NCBI RefSeq assembly: GCF_024323335.1
Contig: NC_066579.1
Coordinates: 246,443,575 to 246,507,574 of the forward strand
Reading direction: 5' to 3'
Length of the DNA stretch: 64,000 bases
Origin: Lathyrus oleraceus
Taxonomy: Eukaryota; Streptophyta; Magnoliopsida; Fabales; Fabaceae
Below the pieces are notes generated by a model. It was not told where the DNA came from, searched no databases, and saw nothing but the letters and a program-made list of their open reading frames with translations. The position numbers and the translations under genes were made by a program. Below, one piece after another: positions 46,828 to 58,635 of the stretch. Within the stretch, counting starts at the first letter, position 1. Every line of letters starts with the position of its first letter.

Positions 46828-47747
46828 GTGGACTTATGGACAACTGTTGGAACATCAACAACGACCCAATTATTGCAGACTCCTCCAGGGATGACAAAGT
46901 TTCCCAGATCTTCCTCTGCATCATCTTCCATTATGGCAACAGCTTCTTGGTCTTCGACAGTGTGGATGAATCCTCCACTCTGAAACAGCCCATGCTCGTT
47001 GAAAGTGCTTGAAGAATACCTTATGCCAGCCCGGGATTTATTGTCTTCCAACTTAATCATTTGTCCTAATCCAGTAGTTGCGCCATGCTCAATGGCCAAC
47101 TTTGCATCATTATAGGAAGCAAATGAAGAAGGTCCTTTCATTGAAGGCTCAACAATAGATAAGGCTTGGAACGGAGTCCCAACCTCATCTTTAGCATCTA
47201 TGTAAGAAAAGGAAGACAAATGGCTTACCAAGAGAGCCTTCTCTCCCCCTATCACCACCAACTTCTTATTCTTGACGAATTTCAACTTTTTGTGTAGGGT
47301 GGATGTCACGGCGCCTGCCTCGTGAATCCATGGTCTGCCAAGCAAGCAACTATATGATGGGTGAATATCCATGACCTGAAAAGTGATCTGGACATCACTA
47401 GGTCCAATCTTGATTAGGAGCTCAACCTCACCAATCATAGTTTTCCTGGATCCATCAAAAGCTTTGACTACCACTTCACTCTGCCTCATGGGAGGCCCCT
47501 GGTAAGAAAGTTTCGCCAGAGTGGATTTTGGCAACACATTTAGCGATCATCCTGTGTCTACCAACACATTAGACAAGGCATCATCCTTGCAGTTCATAGA
47601 AATATGTAGAGCCAAATTGTGGTCTTTTCCCTCCTCGGGAAGATCAGCATCACAGAAGCTCAAATTGTTACAAGCAGTAATGTTTGCAATAATGCTATCA
47701 AACTGTTCTATTGTGACATCATGATCCACGTATGCCACATCCAACAC
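46828..47747 (-). pseudogene. Ogre B aspartic protease, stop inside the active site
   Basis: The upstream half (N-L-A-L-H-I-S-M-N-C-K) runs to the active-site D-T-G, and TGA at 47549-47547 follows directly, where relatives have S. The remaining 237 codons are open to the intron donor, with L-N-V-L-P-K, V-M-D-I-H-P and G-R-P-W-I-H. This stop seems to be a C-to-G change rather than a transition. The frame ends with the donor-overlapping stop. Confidence 0.9.
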
Positions 47748-50073
47748 CCTCTACAAAGCTTCGCGGTGTGGCTCAGAATTGATCAATAAAGATAACACAG
47801 ATATCTTTGACGGAGTTTGAAGCAGATGATCGAAAACATTATATTCGCTCCTCTTGATGAGCCTCAGCATCTCATCACAGTCCTCTCTCAGAATGCCATT
47901 CTAGCCAATAGGGACATGAGCTTTAGCAACAACGGTAGGTTTATTAACAACAAGTGCCGGATTCGGAGAAGAAGAAGAAGTCCCCACAGGACTGGCTGAA
48001 TTATCAATAACATCCGTTCTTCTCGAGATGTCTACATGGGGTTTCGGCGGCACCGAGAAAACACGACCACTGCGGGTCACACCACAAACATCTGATATAC
48101 TTGTAACAGAAGTGGAGGGCAACGACACCTCCTTCCCATCTTCCAACGCAACTGCGTTATATCGGTAGGGAACAACTCTATCTGAAGAGCACGGAACAGG
48201 GCCCGCTGGCTTGATAATAAGAGATGGAGAGGCCTTCTTCTTGCTGCCATCATATCTGACACCAACAGGTTCTGGTATTCTGAATACAGGGGCTATAACA
48301 TTCACTTCATCCTCATCACGATTCTGATGTATCTCGATCACACCCTGATCCAGCATCTCTTGAATGTCTTTCCTGACTTGGCAACATCCTCTCTCATTGA
48401 CAGTGCACACACGACATCTGTCATGGTCATGCTCGTAATGACTGTGTCCATATAACAGTCTATGCATCTCGACCAACGATTGTCTAATATGGCGGACATA
48501 TCGGGAAATGGGTTCTTCTTAACATTCGAAAAACAAAATCCCGCTTCTCACAAGGTCTTGAACCTTGGTCTTCAAGGGATAACAGTTCTCCACATCATGT
48601 CTGGGAGCACCGGAATGATAAACATAGTGAAGCTCGAGCTTGTACCACCACTGAGGGTTGGTCGGTACAACAGGTGGGTCACATGGAGTAATCAACTTCC
48701 TTTCAATCAATGAAGGATTAAGTTTAGCATAGGTCATTGGAATAGGATCAAAAGTGACCCTTTTCCTATCATAACTAGTGTTGGTATTGTTGTTGTTTCG
48801 ATGCTGGTAGGCCTGCTATTGCGGATGATGCTGTGGTTGTTGATATTGTTGATGTTGCTGATAATGTCGATTTTCCTTGAAGGCAGGTGCTATATGAGCC
48901 ACTTGGTGCTGGTTACTAGCAGGGCGCGCAGTCTTCCTCTTCACAGAGGGTCTTCTCTTGATATGGAAGGACACAACATGTGCCTCTCCCTCCTTCTTCT
49001 TTGCAAACGCCCCATAACATTTTGCAGAAGAGCCTTCATTTTTGGCTAGACGTCCTTCACGGACTCCTTCCTCTAGTCGCATCCCCATCCTTCTCTTCAA
49101 GTGGAGGCACAATCTGTGCGGCCAATTCACGCCACCTCTAGGCGTACTCCTTGAACATTTCCTTCTCCTTCTGGGACATAGCCCTCAGATAGTCCCTATC
49201 GGGAGCCATATCAACGTTGTAATTGTACTGCTTGACGAAAGATTCGCCAAGGTCGTTGAAGGAGCGGATGTTCGCACTATCCAGACCCATATACCATCTT
49301 AATGCGGCACCGGACAGGCTGTTCTGGAAATAGTGGATGAGGAGTTGATCGTTGTTAGTCTAAGTTGACATCTTGCGTACGTACATCACAAGATGGCTGA
49401 GAGGGCAAGTGTTTCCTTTATACTTTTCAAAGTCAAGCACTTTGAACTTGACAGGAATCTTGACGTTTGGCACGAGGCATAGCTCAGCAGCAGATTTACC
49501 GAAGAGGTCCTTCCCTCTTAGAGTTTTCAATTCCTTGCGCAACTCAAGGAATTGGTCATTTATAGTATCCATTTTCTCGTAGACATCTGGGCCCTCATAT
49601 GGCTCAGAGTGGTAAATGGTGTCATCAACTCTCGGTAACATGTGCACAACTGGAGGTAGCACAGCAAGGACCGGGCTAGATGCCGGCATAGAAGCAAATG
49701 TTGGGGCGAGACCCTCTGGCCCAAAATTCACGGGCATCCCCCAGGGAAACCCGCCTGGCATAGCAGACGGAGCGAAATGAGCACTGACAGCAGGAATTGT
49801 AGAGGAAGCTACCTCTGAGATGACCGTCCTCTGGGGAGGAGTTGCAGGCGTTGAAAAAGGTTAACTTTGGGCAGCCAGGAATGACTCCATCAGGGCAGTC
49901 AACCTAGCGACCTCCTCCTTAAGTTCTCTGTTCTCTTGCTCAAGGTGATCCATTAGCTTTGAAGAATTGGCCCTGGTGTTGTACCAGTGCGTCAGCTTGT
50001 CTTTAAAATAAATGAAGAACACAAAGTTAGACCATTGATCAAGAAGCCCTGAACAAAACCTGCTTATGCACAT
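47748..50073 (-). pseudogene. Ogre B gag, several stops and frameshifts
   Basis: The N-terminal coiled coil (L-E-Q-E-N-R-E-L-K-E-E-V) is followed by a P-rich part and the capsid region (Y-H-S-E-P-Y-E-G, R-K-E-L-K-T-L-R-G-K, A-A-L-R-W-Y). Next come a K-rich basic region, a Q-rich run (Y-Q-Q-P-Q-H-H-P-Q), a nucleocapsid-like H-S-G-A-P-R-H-D-V-E-N-C and a His/Cys-rich segment (H-Y-E-H-D-H-D-R-C-R-V-C). TAA at 49863-49861, TAG near 49365 and 49140, and frameshifts near 49095 and 48480 break it. A segment appears to be missing near 49095. The ATG at 50073-50071 is not conserved in Ogre A. Confidence 0.87.
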
Positions 50074-50282
50074 GATGCATGCAATGCTTATGCATATGAT
50101 TTTATTTTTATCAGAGGAATTTTTAGAGATCTATTTGCAAATATTTGAAAATATTAATCTTTTAGACATATAATGAAATAATCATATCAATAATATTTGG
50201 AAACTTTTTTAAACCAAAGAAGTATAGTCTTGGTAACCAAATATGATACAAGAGAGGAGGAAAATGAACATCCTATGGAACC

Positions 50283-51734
50283 CTAGAAACAATCGTCCAA
50301 TGCTCTCGAGATTGGAAGATAAGTTGCATGAAGCCTCTTCACCTCTCTCTCGTAGGATGCTTCCATATCTGCCTTCTCCTTTGCTAGTCGATCATACTTC
50401 CTCTTCCAAAACTTGGAAGGCCGAGGAAGAAGAGAAGTCACCACATCATCTGGCTCATCAATAATCTGATGCTCCATAAATTCTATCACATCATCTTTAT
50501 CTCTGAGTTGCTAGAGTAGCTCCTCTCGCTCATGGACCTAAGCACGCGAACGACCTTCATCTCTCAACTCCTCTACTCCTTGGTTAGGGAGGGTTGAATG
50601 CCCAACCATAACCATAGGTGTAGGTATCGGGTAATCATAGGGCATGCGGTACTCAGAAGCTTTCCTCCTTACCCACGAGGTATAGGGTTCCAAAGCAATA
50701 CAATTCTTTGGACCAAGCTCTTTCCTTCCCTTCCTATGAATCTTGCGCCAAGCGCGGACCATCCTACCCTTCAATTTTTGGGTATCTTTACCCTCTTGAA
50801 AGAACACACCTTCTAACAAAATGTTATTAGGTTTATCCTTTAAGGGGAACCCAAGCTGACGGCGAGCCAAGATAGGGTTGTAGTTAATTCCACCACATAT
50901 ACCAAGAAGAGGCACATTGGAGAATTCACCATAAGAATCAATAATCTGGACACCATCATACACACGGTTATACCAAAAGATATCATCATTAGTGAGAGAC
51001 ATAAGTCTCGTGGACCACTGTAGACATCCTTTGTTCTCCTTGAAGGCGAGCGTCTGTGGTAAGTGCGAAATAAACCACTTATACAACAGAGGCAAACAAC
51101 ACACAATGGTACCACCACCCTTTGCATTCCTCACATGCAAAGAGAAATAAGTGTCACCCAACAGAGTAGAAACGGGATTAAGAGTAGAGAAAATCCTAAT
51201 AGCGTTCACATCCCCAAAGTTGTCGATGTTGGGGAATAACACTAGCCCGTAGATGAGAAGTACAAATATGGCCTCAAAGGCGTCCTCACTCATGGCCTTC
51301 CCAAACATGGTAGCTTGAGCAATGAGGAAATGAACTGGGAGACCTTGAATTCCACCTTTGGTAGTCATATGAGCACCAATATCAAATACATCTATGTGCA
51401 ACAGATCAACAATCTCTTGGGAAGAAGGAACCCTCTCCAAGCCACTGAACGACAACTGATCTAAGATAGGTATATCCACGAGATAGGCATACTCCTCAAG
51501 CGTAGGCAAAAGCTGGAAATCCAGAAAAGTGAAGAAACGGTACAAGGGATCATAGAACTGCACCAACATACTCACCAGACCTTCATCAACCTGAGTAGCA
51601 AGAATAGACAGATGCTTCCCATGGCGAGCTTTGAACTCCAAGGGATCTAATACATAAGATGTCAAACTCCTTAACTCTTTCTTGTCGGGTTGTCTGAAAC
51701 TGTACTTCTTTGTATTCCTTCTTTCCTTATCCAT
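50283..51734 (-). pseudogene. Ogre B ORF1 protein, unknown function
   Basis: ATG at 51734-51732 (M-D-K-E-R-R-N-T-K-K) opens a frame of 484 codons to 50283, with TAG at 50540-50538 and near 50513. I chose this start because the protein aligns with Ogre A from here; the upstream in-frame codons are leader. The first 398 codons are open. Blocks shared with Ogre A: K-Y-S-F-R, V-Q-F-Y-D-P-L-Y, L-F-P-N-I-D, N-A-K-G-G-G-T-I-V, Y-K-W-F-I-S and A-R-R-Q-L-G-F-P-L. The tail (50489-50283) is charged. No catalytic motif is recognised. Both stops fit CAG to TAG. Confidence 0.85.
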
Positions 51735-52634
51735 GTCTAAAAATTCGCAAATAGACCTCTTAAGTTCCTTGAAAATTTTCTCATTGTTGATGATATGGAT
51801 GAAAATGAATGCATGAATGCATGGATGCAACAATCACACTCAAGGATCAAGCAAGTCACACCACACAAAGATCACGGGATGGATCAAGTTGTCCTTAATA
51901 TCAATCATCCATTTTGGTGGATTATGGTTTACACCTTATCAACACCCAAGTTCCATTGATATTAAGGATATACGAGAACGGATCAACCGTGAATCAAGGG
52001 TTTGTTGCAAGTCACGAGCATGGAGTCTCGGTTAAGAACCACCCAATGGGAGTGTACTATGGTTAAACCTGACAATCGTGTTCTACAAGAGGTTCCCACA
52101 GTCATCATCCCATCTTTCGGATATTATCGAATAAAATCACTACTCGTATTCCAAAAATATTCTCAAGAGAGACTCTTATGAGTGTAGTATTGCGTAACAA
52201 TTGTATCAAATCTTACACTTGAACGATCTTCGCACTACGTCCTAAAACAGGCCAAGATGGGCTAGGTAATCTAAGGTCCTTGGCTTCTAAGGTTTATATT
52301 GGAAAGAGTAATGCCTAACCACGACTACTCGTGTGACATTATTGATCCCAACATAACCTCCACCAAGTGAATGGGCTTGCAAGTTAACTTGCTAAGGAAT
52401 AACTCCACACAAGTCAACAAGACTATGTCGTTCTCCTATCATAAGTGCACTTGAGTTCGGGTATAGAACTCATCTCACAAGAGACCACCAAGCACACAAG
52501 AAATTGATATATCAAGTAAATCATTCATTATAAACAATATAGTCATCCCAAATTTGCACAAAAATATGTCACAAATAATATAAACATACAATACAACAAA
52601 GGCAAAAAGTAGGCAAAACCCACTAGGAAATAAA
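51735..52634 (-). other. Leader (5' UTR) of Ogre B
   Basis: This is non-coding sequence between primer site and ORF1, alignable to the Ogre A leader over several blocks (ccattttggtggattatgg near 51907, gtcacgagcatggagt near 52012, gcactacgtcctaaa near 52231). Confidence 0.75.
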
Positions 52635-52652
52635 TCCCCAGCAGAGTCGCCA
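52635..52652 (-). promoter_or_regulatory. Primer binding site of Ogre B
   Basis: The minus strand reads TGGCGACTCTGCTGGGGA, six bases after the LTR end and identical to the Ogre A site. Confidence 0.85.
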
Positions 52653-52658
52653 CTTTTC

Positions 52659-55600
52659 TGTAGCGGGGTATTCGTTACCTTTAGATTTATTGACAAAATC
52701 AAAAGTAAATCATACAATTCGAGTCACCACCACACTTCTATTTATCCAAAGGAAAGGTTAGAAAGCGAACAAAAACCGAGAAGTTTTATCAAATCAAAAA
52801 CTAATAAAAATGTCAGAGATTTGGGTAAGGGGGTTGGTTATGCATTGGGAAGGTTTTTAGGACCCAAAACATCCTTAGTACTGTAAGGGAGCCCTTTTTG
52901 CAAAGTTGTATGGTAGGTTGGTATTTCTGAAAATATTTGTGCAAACATGATTGGGGGGATGAGGAAAGAATATACAAGTTATTATTTACAATTTTTTTTT
53001 GAATGGATAAACCCATTGCCTACATACCATCACAAAGGTAGGATCAAAACCTCGTACTTCGAGGTAAAAATCTCAAAATAAGTTGATGAGTTGGTTGGTC
53101 CAAAAGCCTTAAGGTCTTTTGTTATCAAAGGGAGAAAACTCAACCTAAACCACAATCCACCATGTGAGGATAGCTTCAACATACTAGTGAGGGATCCACC
53201 CTATAATAAGTATGGAAGACTTATAGTCCAATCACTAAGGATACAAGTGAGGTTTACATCAACCACTATGATAACTCAAACCTAATAGCTAATGTTTATG
53301 AAAAGCTCTGGCAAAGGTGGTCATTGGAACCACAAAGACAATTTGAGTGAGTTGTATTTACAAATTAGAAGTATTCACAAAATAAAGTCAAAGTTGACTT
53401 AAGATTCAATTTCAAAATAAGTATTATGAAAAGAGTTTGGAAAATTAAAGGCATAATGCCTAGGTTTCTAGTTTTGAAAACAATGTCAATGTTTGCACAA
53501 AATGAGTTTGACGTGGGTTAGAGTGGAGAGAAGAAGAGAAGGGCTAGTCCTAAACATGCAAAGATGAGAGAAGATAAATAAAACCCTTAGAGTTCCTTTC
53601 TTGAAATTATAAAGATGATTCAAGAGCTCCTTTCCTTTGGACTTAGCAATCAACAAGCAATTAAACTCAAGCAATCAAGCAAATATTCAATCAAGCTCCT
53701 AGGATCTTCCAATTGGCTTGTCTTTCTCTTAACTTGGATGCTTATGACAATGGTCCTTCTAAATAGCTCAAGTTTGGAATGCCTATCACCCAAGAACAAA
53801 CAATCAAAAAGATCCACAATGCAATAATAGAAATGGACAAAGAGAGAGTTTACATTAGGGGTCCTTTCAAGCCAACTTCAATATTAAGCATTCTAAAGGC
53901 ATGAGGCCTACTTGCTCTTCAATAATTTTAGCATTCTAAAGGCACGAGGCCTAGTTGCTCTTGAACTCCATTAAGCATATGTAAGATCCTAATTCTAAGT
54001 CCTTTCTCCTTTTGCATTGGTTCACATAAACAAAACAAAACAAGCACAAGGCAATAGTATATTTACACAATAATGTGCTCAAGTGAGCAAAAGGCAAATG
54101 ACATAAACATAAACATGAGCTCAAGTGAGCAAAGGGAAAAGATAATATGTATAAATGAGAAAGAAATTAAATTACATTAAAGTAAATTGTAAGAATTAAA
54201 TGCTTGAATTAAAAATTAGTAATTAGTAGTTAATGTTAGTGTGCCATAAGGTAATTTAACGCTATGTTAAGCAATCGTAAGTGGATTAATTTAGTAGTTA
54301 CACCTATCTGAGGTCGGTCAATAAAACTATAGGCAAATAAACACAAGCTAGAGATTATGACTAGTAATCCAAGATCCTACAACTTGCCATGCCAAAAGAA
54401 AAGAAGAATGACCTTGTATGGATTTCAGGTTCTTTGCTTGACCAAGAAGCAACCTATCTTGGACACAAAGCAATTCACTTGATCTTTGATCAAGTTGATA
54501 TTGATTTGGATCGAAGAAGGTTAAGCCTTTCATATGTCAAGGCTAACCACAAATCATTAACTCATTGGTCAAAAGAAAAAGATGAAGAAAGGAAATGAAG
54601 ATAGAATGTACAAAATGGAAATTCAAATGACATAACCAAAACACATTGATCAAACATGCATGGAATCAACATCAATCAATGGTAAACAGAAGTGAAATGA
54701 AGATTAGAAGTCAAGAAAGGTCAAACATATTTTTGGTATTTTTTTGGAATTAAAATAATACATGAAATAAAATGAACAAATTAAGGTCAAACTTCAAATC
54801 CAATTCAAATCAACTTGGATAAGTCCAATTGGATCATCATAAGTCTAACATGGTCAAACAAGGTTTGACAAATTTTCTCAACTTTTTTGAAAACAGGAAC
54901 TAATTTTAAACAATTAAAAATGAAGAAAAATAACATAATTGGACTTAAATCTCAAATAAATCTCAAATCAATTAAGAAATTGATGAGAATATTTTTCATA
55001 GACTTATCATCATCCAAAGATGTTAAGAAAATATTTTTGGCATTTTTGAATATCAATTGGTATTTTAAATGAATTAAAAACAATCAGAAATGAAATAATT
55101 CATAAAAAAATATTAAATTGAATCACAAAAATAATAAAAAATCATTTTATGAAAGTAGAATTTCAGAGATTTTTTTTGCAATTGGTCCCATATTTTTGTG
55201 ATTCCAAATAAAGAAGTTATGAATTTTTGAAAATAAATGGATTAAAAGAAAATAAAACAGAAATTAAGAAATTAGAAAAATCCACAGGCGTCTGATCAGA
55301 GTTCATTAATTGACAGGGCTGATCCAAGGGCCCTCAAGCGCGCGCTCATCATGGATTCGAGTCAAACGCGTGACACACATAATTAAAAAAGTCAAGCAAA
55401 GCAAGGGCTGAGATTAGATCATAATGATTGGATCCAAAGGCCAAGATTCAAATGCGTGGGGACGGTGGTGGAAACCACCGTCTTCTCCGGTGAGAAGGCA
55501 CAGTCCGGCCACCAGTTGCAGGTTTTGCAACCTCAACTAAAACACGCGATCCATATACCAAATTAAAGCTGGGGTGATGTACATCACCCCTGTAACCTTA

Positions 55601-57555
55601 GTTTTCACTCAAGATCCTTGTGGAAGAAGAAATCTGAGGTTGAAAAACTAGGTGTTCAATTTGAAGTTCAACAATTCACAAAATTAAAGCCACCATTGGC
55701 TTGCCTCTCACACGAGGACTTCAGAAATGCAAATCAACACAAGCAATGCACAATATTCAGGGAGATTCGAAGCAAAATTTTTTAGGTATAAACCTTTGTA
55801 GTGCAACTTTTATGAGCATAATCCAATCCAATTCTTGATTGCAACTTGATCTTGAAGTGACAATGAAGCAAGGCTTAGGAATTAGAAGCTGAAGATCAAC
55901 CAGGGAAGTTGAAATTCAAGCTTGAAAAGAGAAGTGAATTTTCAGAATTCCTTTGGTGAGAGGGTGGGAAATGATTTCAGCAGGGATTCAGATGCCTTCA
56001 GGTTGCCAATTGAATGAAATGATGCTTCTATTTATAGATGGAGCTGCAAGGAGAGTGTGATGAAAACCGTGTGCATGAAATTGGGTCCTCCATGCATGGG
56101 CCTGTACAGGCGCATGTGAGGCCCAAAATCAATTGCAAATGAATGCTGAACATCAACCAAGTTGAATTGGACGTGCAGTTTGCAAGGTAATGGCTTGTGT
56201 ATGGAAATTTAACATGAAGTGCATAAATGGTCACAAAAGTTCATCTCTTCGAAAATCCCATTTGGAAAATTCAAACATAAGCATGTGGGTAATGGTTGGA
56301 AAGGTATTGACATAAGGAACAAAATCTATGTTGAACAAAAATCCATTTGGAGTTTGGAAAATTGTGAAAACTGGCCATGAATTTCAAGGTACAAAACATG
56401 TATTTGTAAACCTTGCCAAAATGGACCAACTTCGAGCCCTTCTGTTTCAATGATGAAAGCCTCAAATGGAAACACCTCCAACATCAAAGTTGTATATCTT
56501 TTAAAGACAATGAATTTGGACTTAAATTTTGAATCATTTGGATTTTATATGAGAAAGTTATAGGCACTTGAAGTTGGACTTTTTCAAGATTCAATGGCTT
56601 TGGTCCAAAGTGACCTATAATGTTTTGTATTATAACATGTGTTTATTTTAGGATTATGAAATTATTTCCAACATAAAATTTGAATTAGACATCTTGAACT
56701 TTCCAATGCACTTGGTTTCACCTCAAAATCATTAAAAATGAAGGAGTTAGGTCCTTAGTAAGTTGACCCAAAATTAGGGTTTCAGTCAAAATGACCTATA
56801 ATGTTTTGAAATGAATGATGACCTTCCAAGTTTCAAATGGATTTTTGATGAACATGAACGTTGTTCATATGGTTCTTAAGAACATTGTTTCTCTTGGGGT
56901 CATCATCATTTGACAAACACATCAAAAGTTAGGTCTCAGTGGATTTCAAAATAGTTAGATGATTTGACTGGTCAACTTCTCAAGTCCAAACTTCAAATCT
57001 TGATGAATGAATGATTGACGGTACTCAAATAGGCTCATATATGCATAAATTTATGTATTAAAGAACTTCCCTTGATTGAATTTTATCATAGGTTAATGTT
57101 GCTTCATGAGCAAGGCATAGTCAATGCACAGATGAATTAGGGTTTCCTTGGGAAACAAGCCTCAAGCCCCTTGGTTTATATTGATCAAATTGACAAATTG
57201 AGATACTTGGGAGGCATATATGATGATTGAGAGCTTTTTGAACCATTTTCATGCTAGCTTTCATCTTCATATGGTCATTTCATTGGGTATAGGAGCCTCT
57301 TAGGAGCCTTGGATCACATGACTGCTCAAGCTTCAAAACAAAAGAGGTTAGTGACATAATTTTGTGCTTTTGGTTAGTAAACAAAATAAGAAAACCAATA
57401 ATATACAATTCAAGCATGCTTGGTGGTTTCAAACCAACTCACACAAGTCCCAACCCAAGGGTAAGGAGAAAAGATGCTATGATCCTTGAGGTAAATGCAA
57501 ATGAGCAATGTTATGATTCCATGAGGGATCTTAGGGTCAAAATTAGGGTCTTACA
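52659..57555 (-). repeat. 5' LTR of Ogre B (4897 bp)
   Basis: It has TGTA...TACA ends and lies next to the primer site. It is homologous along its length to the 3' LTR at 34429-39264. It contains a TATA box (56029-56036), the 20 bp palindrome (55571-55590) and the 43 bp-period duplication (53887-53962), so these features predate the insertion. Confidence 0.94.
56029..56036 (-). promoter_or_regulatory. TATA box in the Ogre B 5' LTR
   Basis: The minus strand reads CTATAAATAGAAG, about 1.5 kb into the LTR. This copy would drive the genomic RNA of Ogre B. Confidence 0.68.
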
Positions 57556-57564
57556 AGGAGGTGG
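57556..57564 (-). other. Possible nine-base remnant of element D
   Basis: aggaggtgg sits between the Ogre B 5' LTR and the E1 LTR. Element C predicts gggagctgg at this place, a match at seven of nine positions; the first five bases are also the presumed target duplication of Ogre B. It is very short, so the call is weak. Confidence 0.4.
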
Positions 57565-58635
57565 TGTAAGATCCCAATTTTGACCTTAAGATCCCTCATG
57601 TTATCTCATCATTTGCATTGGCTTTGGGATCATACCTTGGTATCCTACTTACCCCTCATTCATTGTGTTTGTATTGGGAGAGATCACCAAGCACTTTTGA
57701 TTGTATCATTCTTTATTTTCCTTTATTTACTAACTAAAATACCAAAAATATGTCTAGTGTGGTTTCATTTCTTTTGTAGGTAATGTGTGCATCCACTTGT
57801 GCCCAATCAAGCTCACATCTAGGGTTTGAGACCCTCAATGTAAGGGATCAAGTTATCAAAGGTTCATAATGTTTATAAGCATCATATATGGATCCCCATG
57901 TTATTCATTTGTCATTTTGATCAATAATTCATCAAGAGTTTGAAGCTTGTTTGCCTTGGAAGCCCTAATTCATCTAGGTATCTTGTGTGACTTCCTTAGC
58001 AAGTTTCTTCAACAATTGATCAAATATATAAAGGGATACTTCATTATACTTCATATCAAGCATATATGATTCTCCATTAGCCCCAAAGAGCAAAAGAGCT
58101 TCAATTTTGCAAGTTGGTTCAAAGAGGTTGACTAGAGAAAGTGAACTGGTCAAATCTTGGGTTCCCTAGACCCTATCACCTACAATTTTTATCATATGAA
58201 AATGATTCTAAGAGAAAATTTATTCTTTATGATATTCCAAACAACTTTCATGTTGGCATCAATATCTAATTTTGCTTGTAAAGTCATTTTTTATGGCGAA
58301 AGATTATAGGTCATTTTGTTTGTGCCCTAAATAGAAGGTCAACTTCCAAGAACCATAATTTGCTCAAGCTTTTTGACATGAAGGCCATCCAAGTTTCATG
58401 ATCAATTTCAAGATGTCTTATCCAACTTTTCTTCTTTGATAAATGTCAAGTTATACTTGCAAGGGCATGTACCAGAGGAAAGATTATAGGTCATTTTGGG
58501 CATTCATCATTGAACAAGAAATTTTCCTCAACTTATAAAATCCATAAATCCCTCATTCAAGATTCAAATGGTATAAAACTTGTGACCAAATTGAAAAGTA
58601 ATGAAAGATCTACAACTTTTAATGAGTAACCAATT
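57565..58635 (+). repeat. E1: first 1.07 kb of an Ogre-type LTR
   Basis: The plus strand starts TGTAAGATCCCAATTTTGAC, the start of an Ogre LTR, and follows the same course as the starts of the A, B and E2 LTRs (for example gggagagatcaccaagca near 57678 and agggtttgag near 57821). It stops at 58635, where the E2 LTR begins; the remainder must lie beyond the window. It is oriented head-to-head with the Ogre B 5' LTR. Confidence 0.85.

Larger units (their letters stand above)
34429..57555 (-). mobile_element. Ogre B, full-length 23.1 kb Ogre retrotransposon
   Basis: Both LTRs, primer site, leader, ORF1, gag, protease, intron, RT, two RNase H domains, integrase and a 3.8 kb 3' UTR are all present on the minus strand in the canonical Ogre order. 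The length fits the 20-25 kb known for legume Ogre elements. The five flanking bases are gggag (left) and aggag (right), matching at four of five, consistent with an aged target duplication. The two LTRs are clearly alike but differ at scattered sites. It inserted in the RT of element D. Confidence 0.93.

Noticed and set aside
57565..58635. Solo LTR
   Set aside because: Only the first 1.07 kb of the LTR is present before E2 interrupts it. Whether it is solo or part of a full element cannot be decided here.
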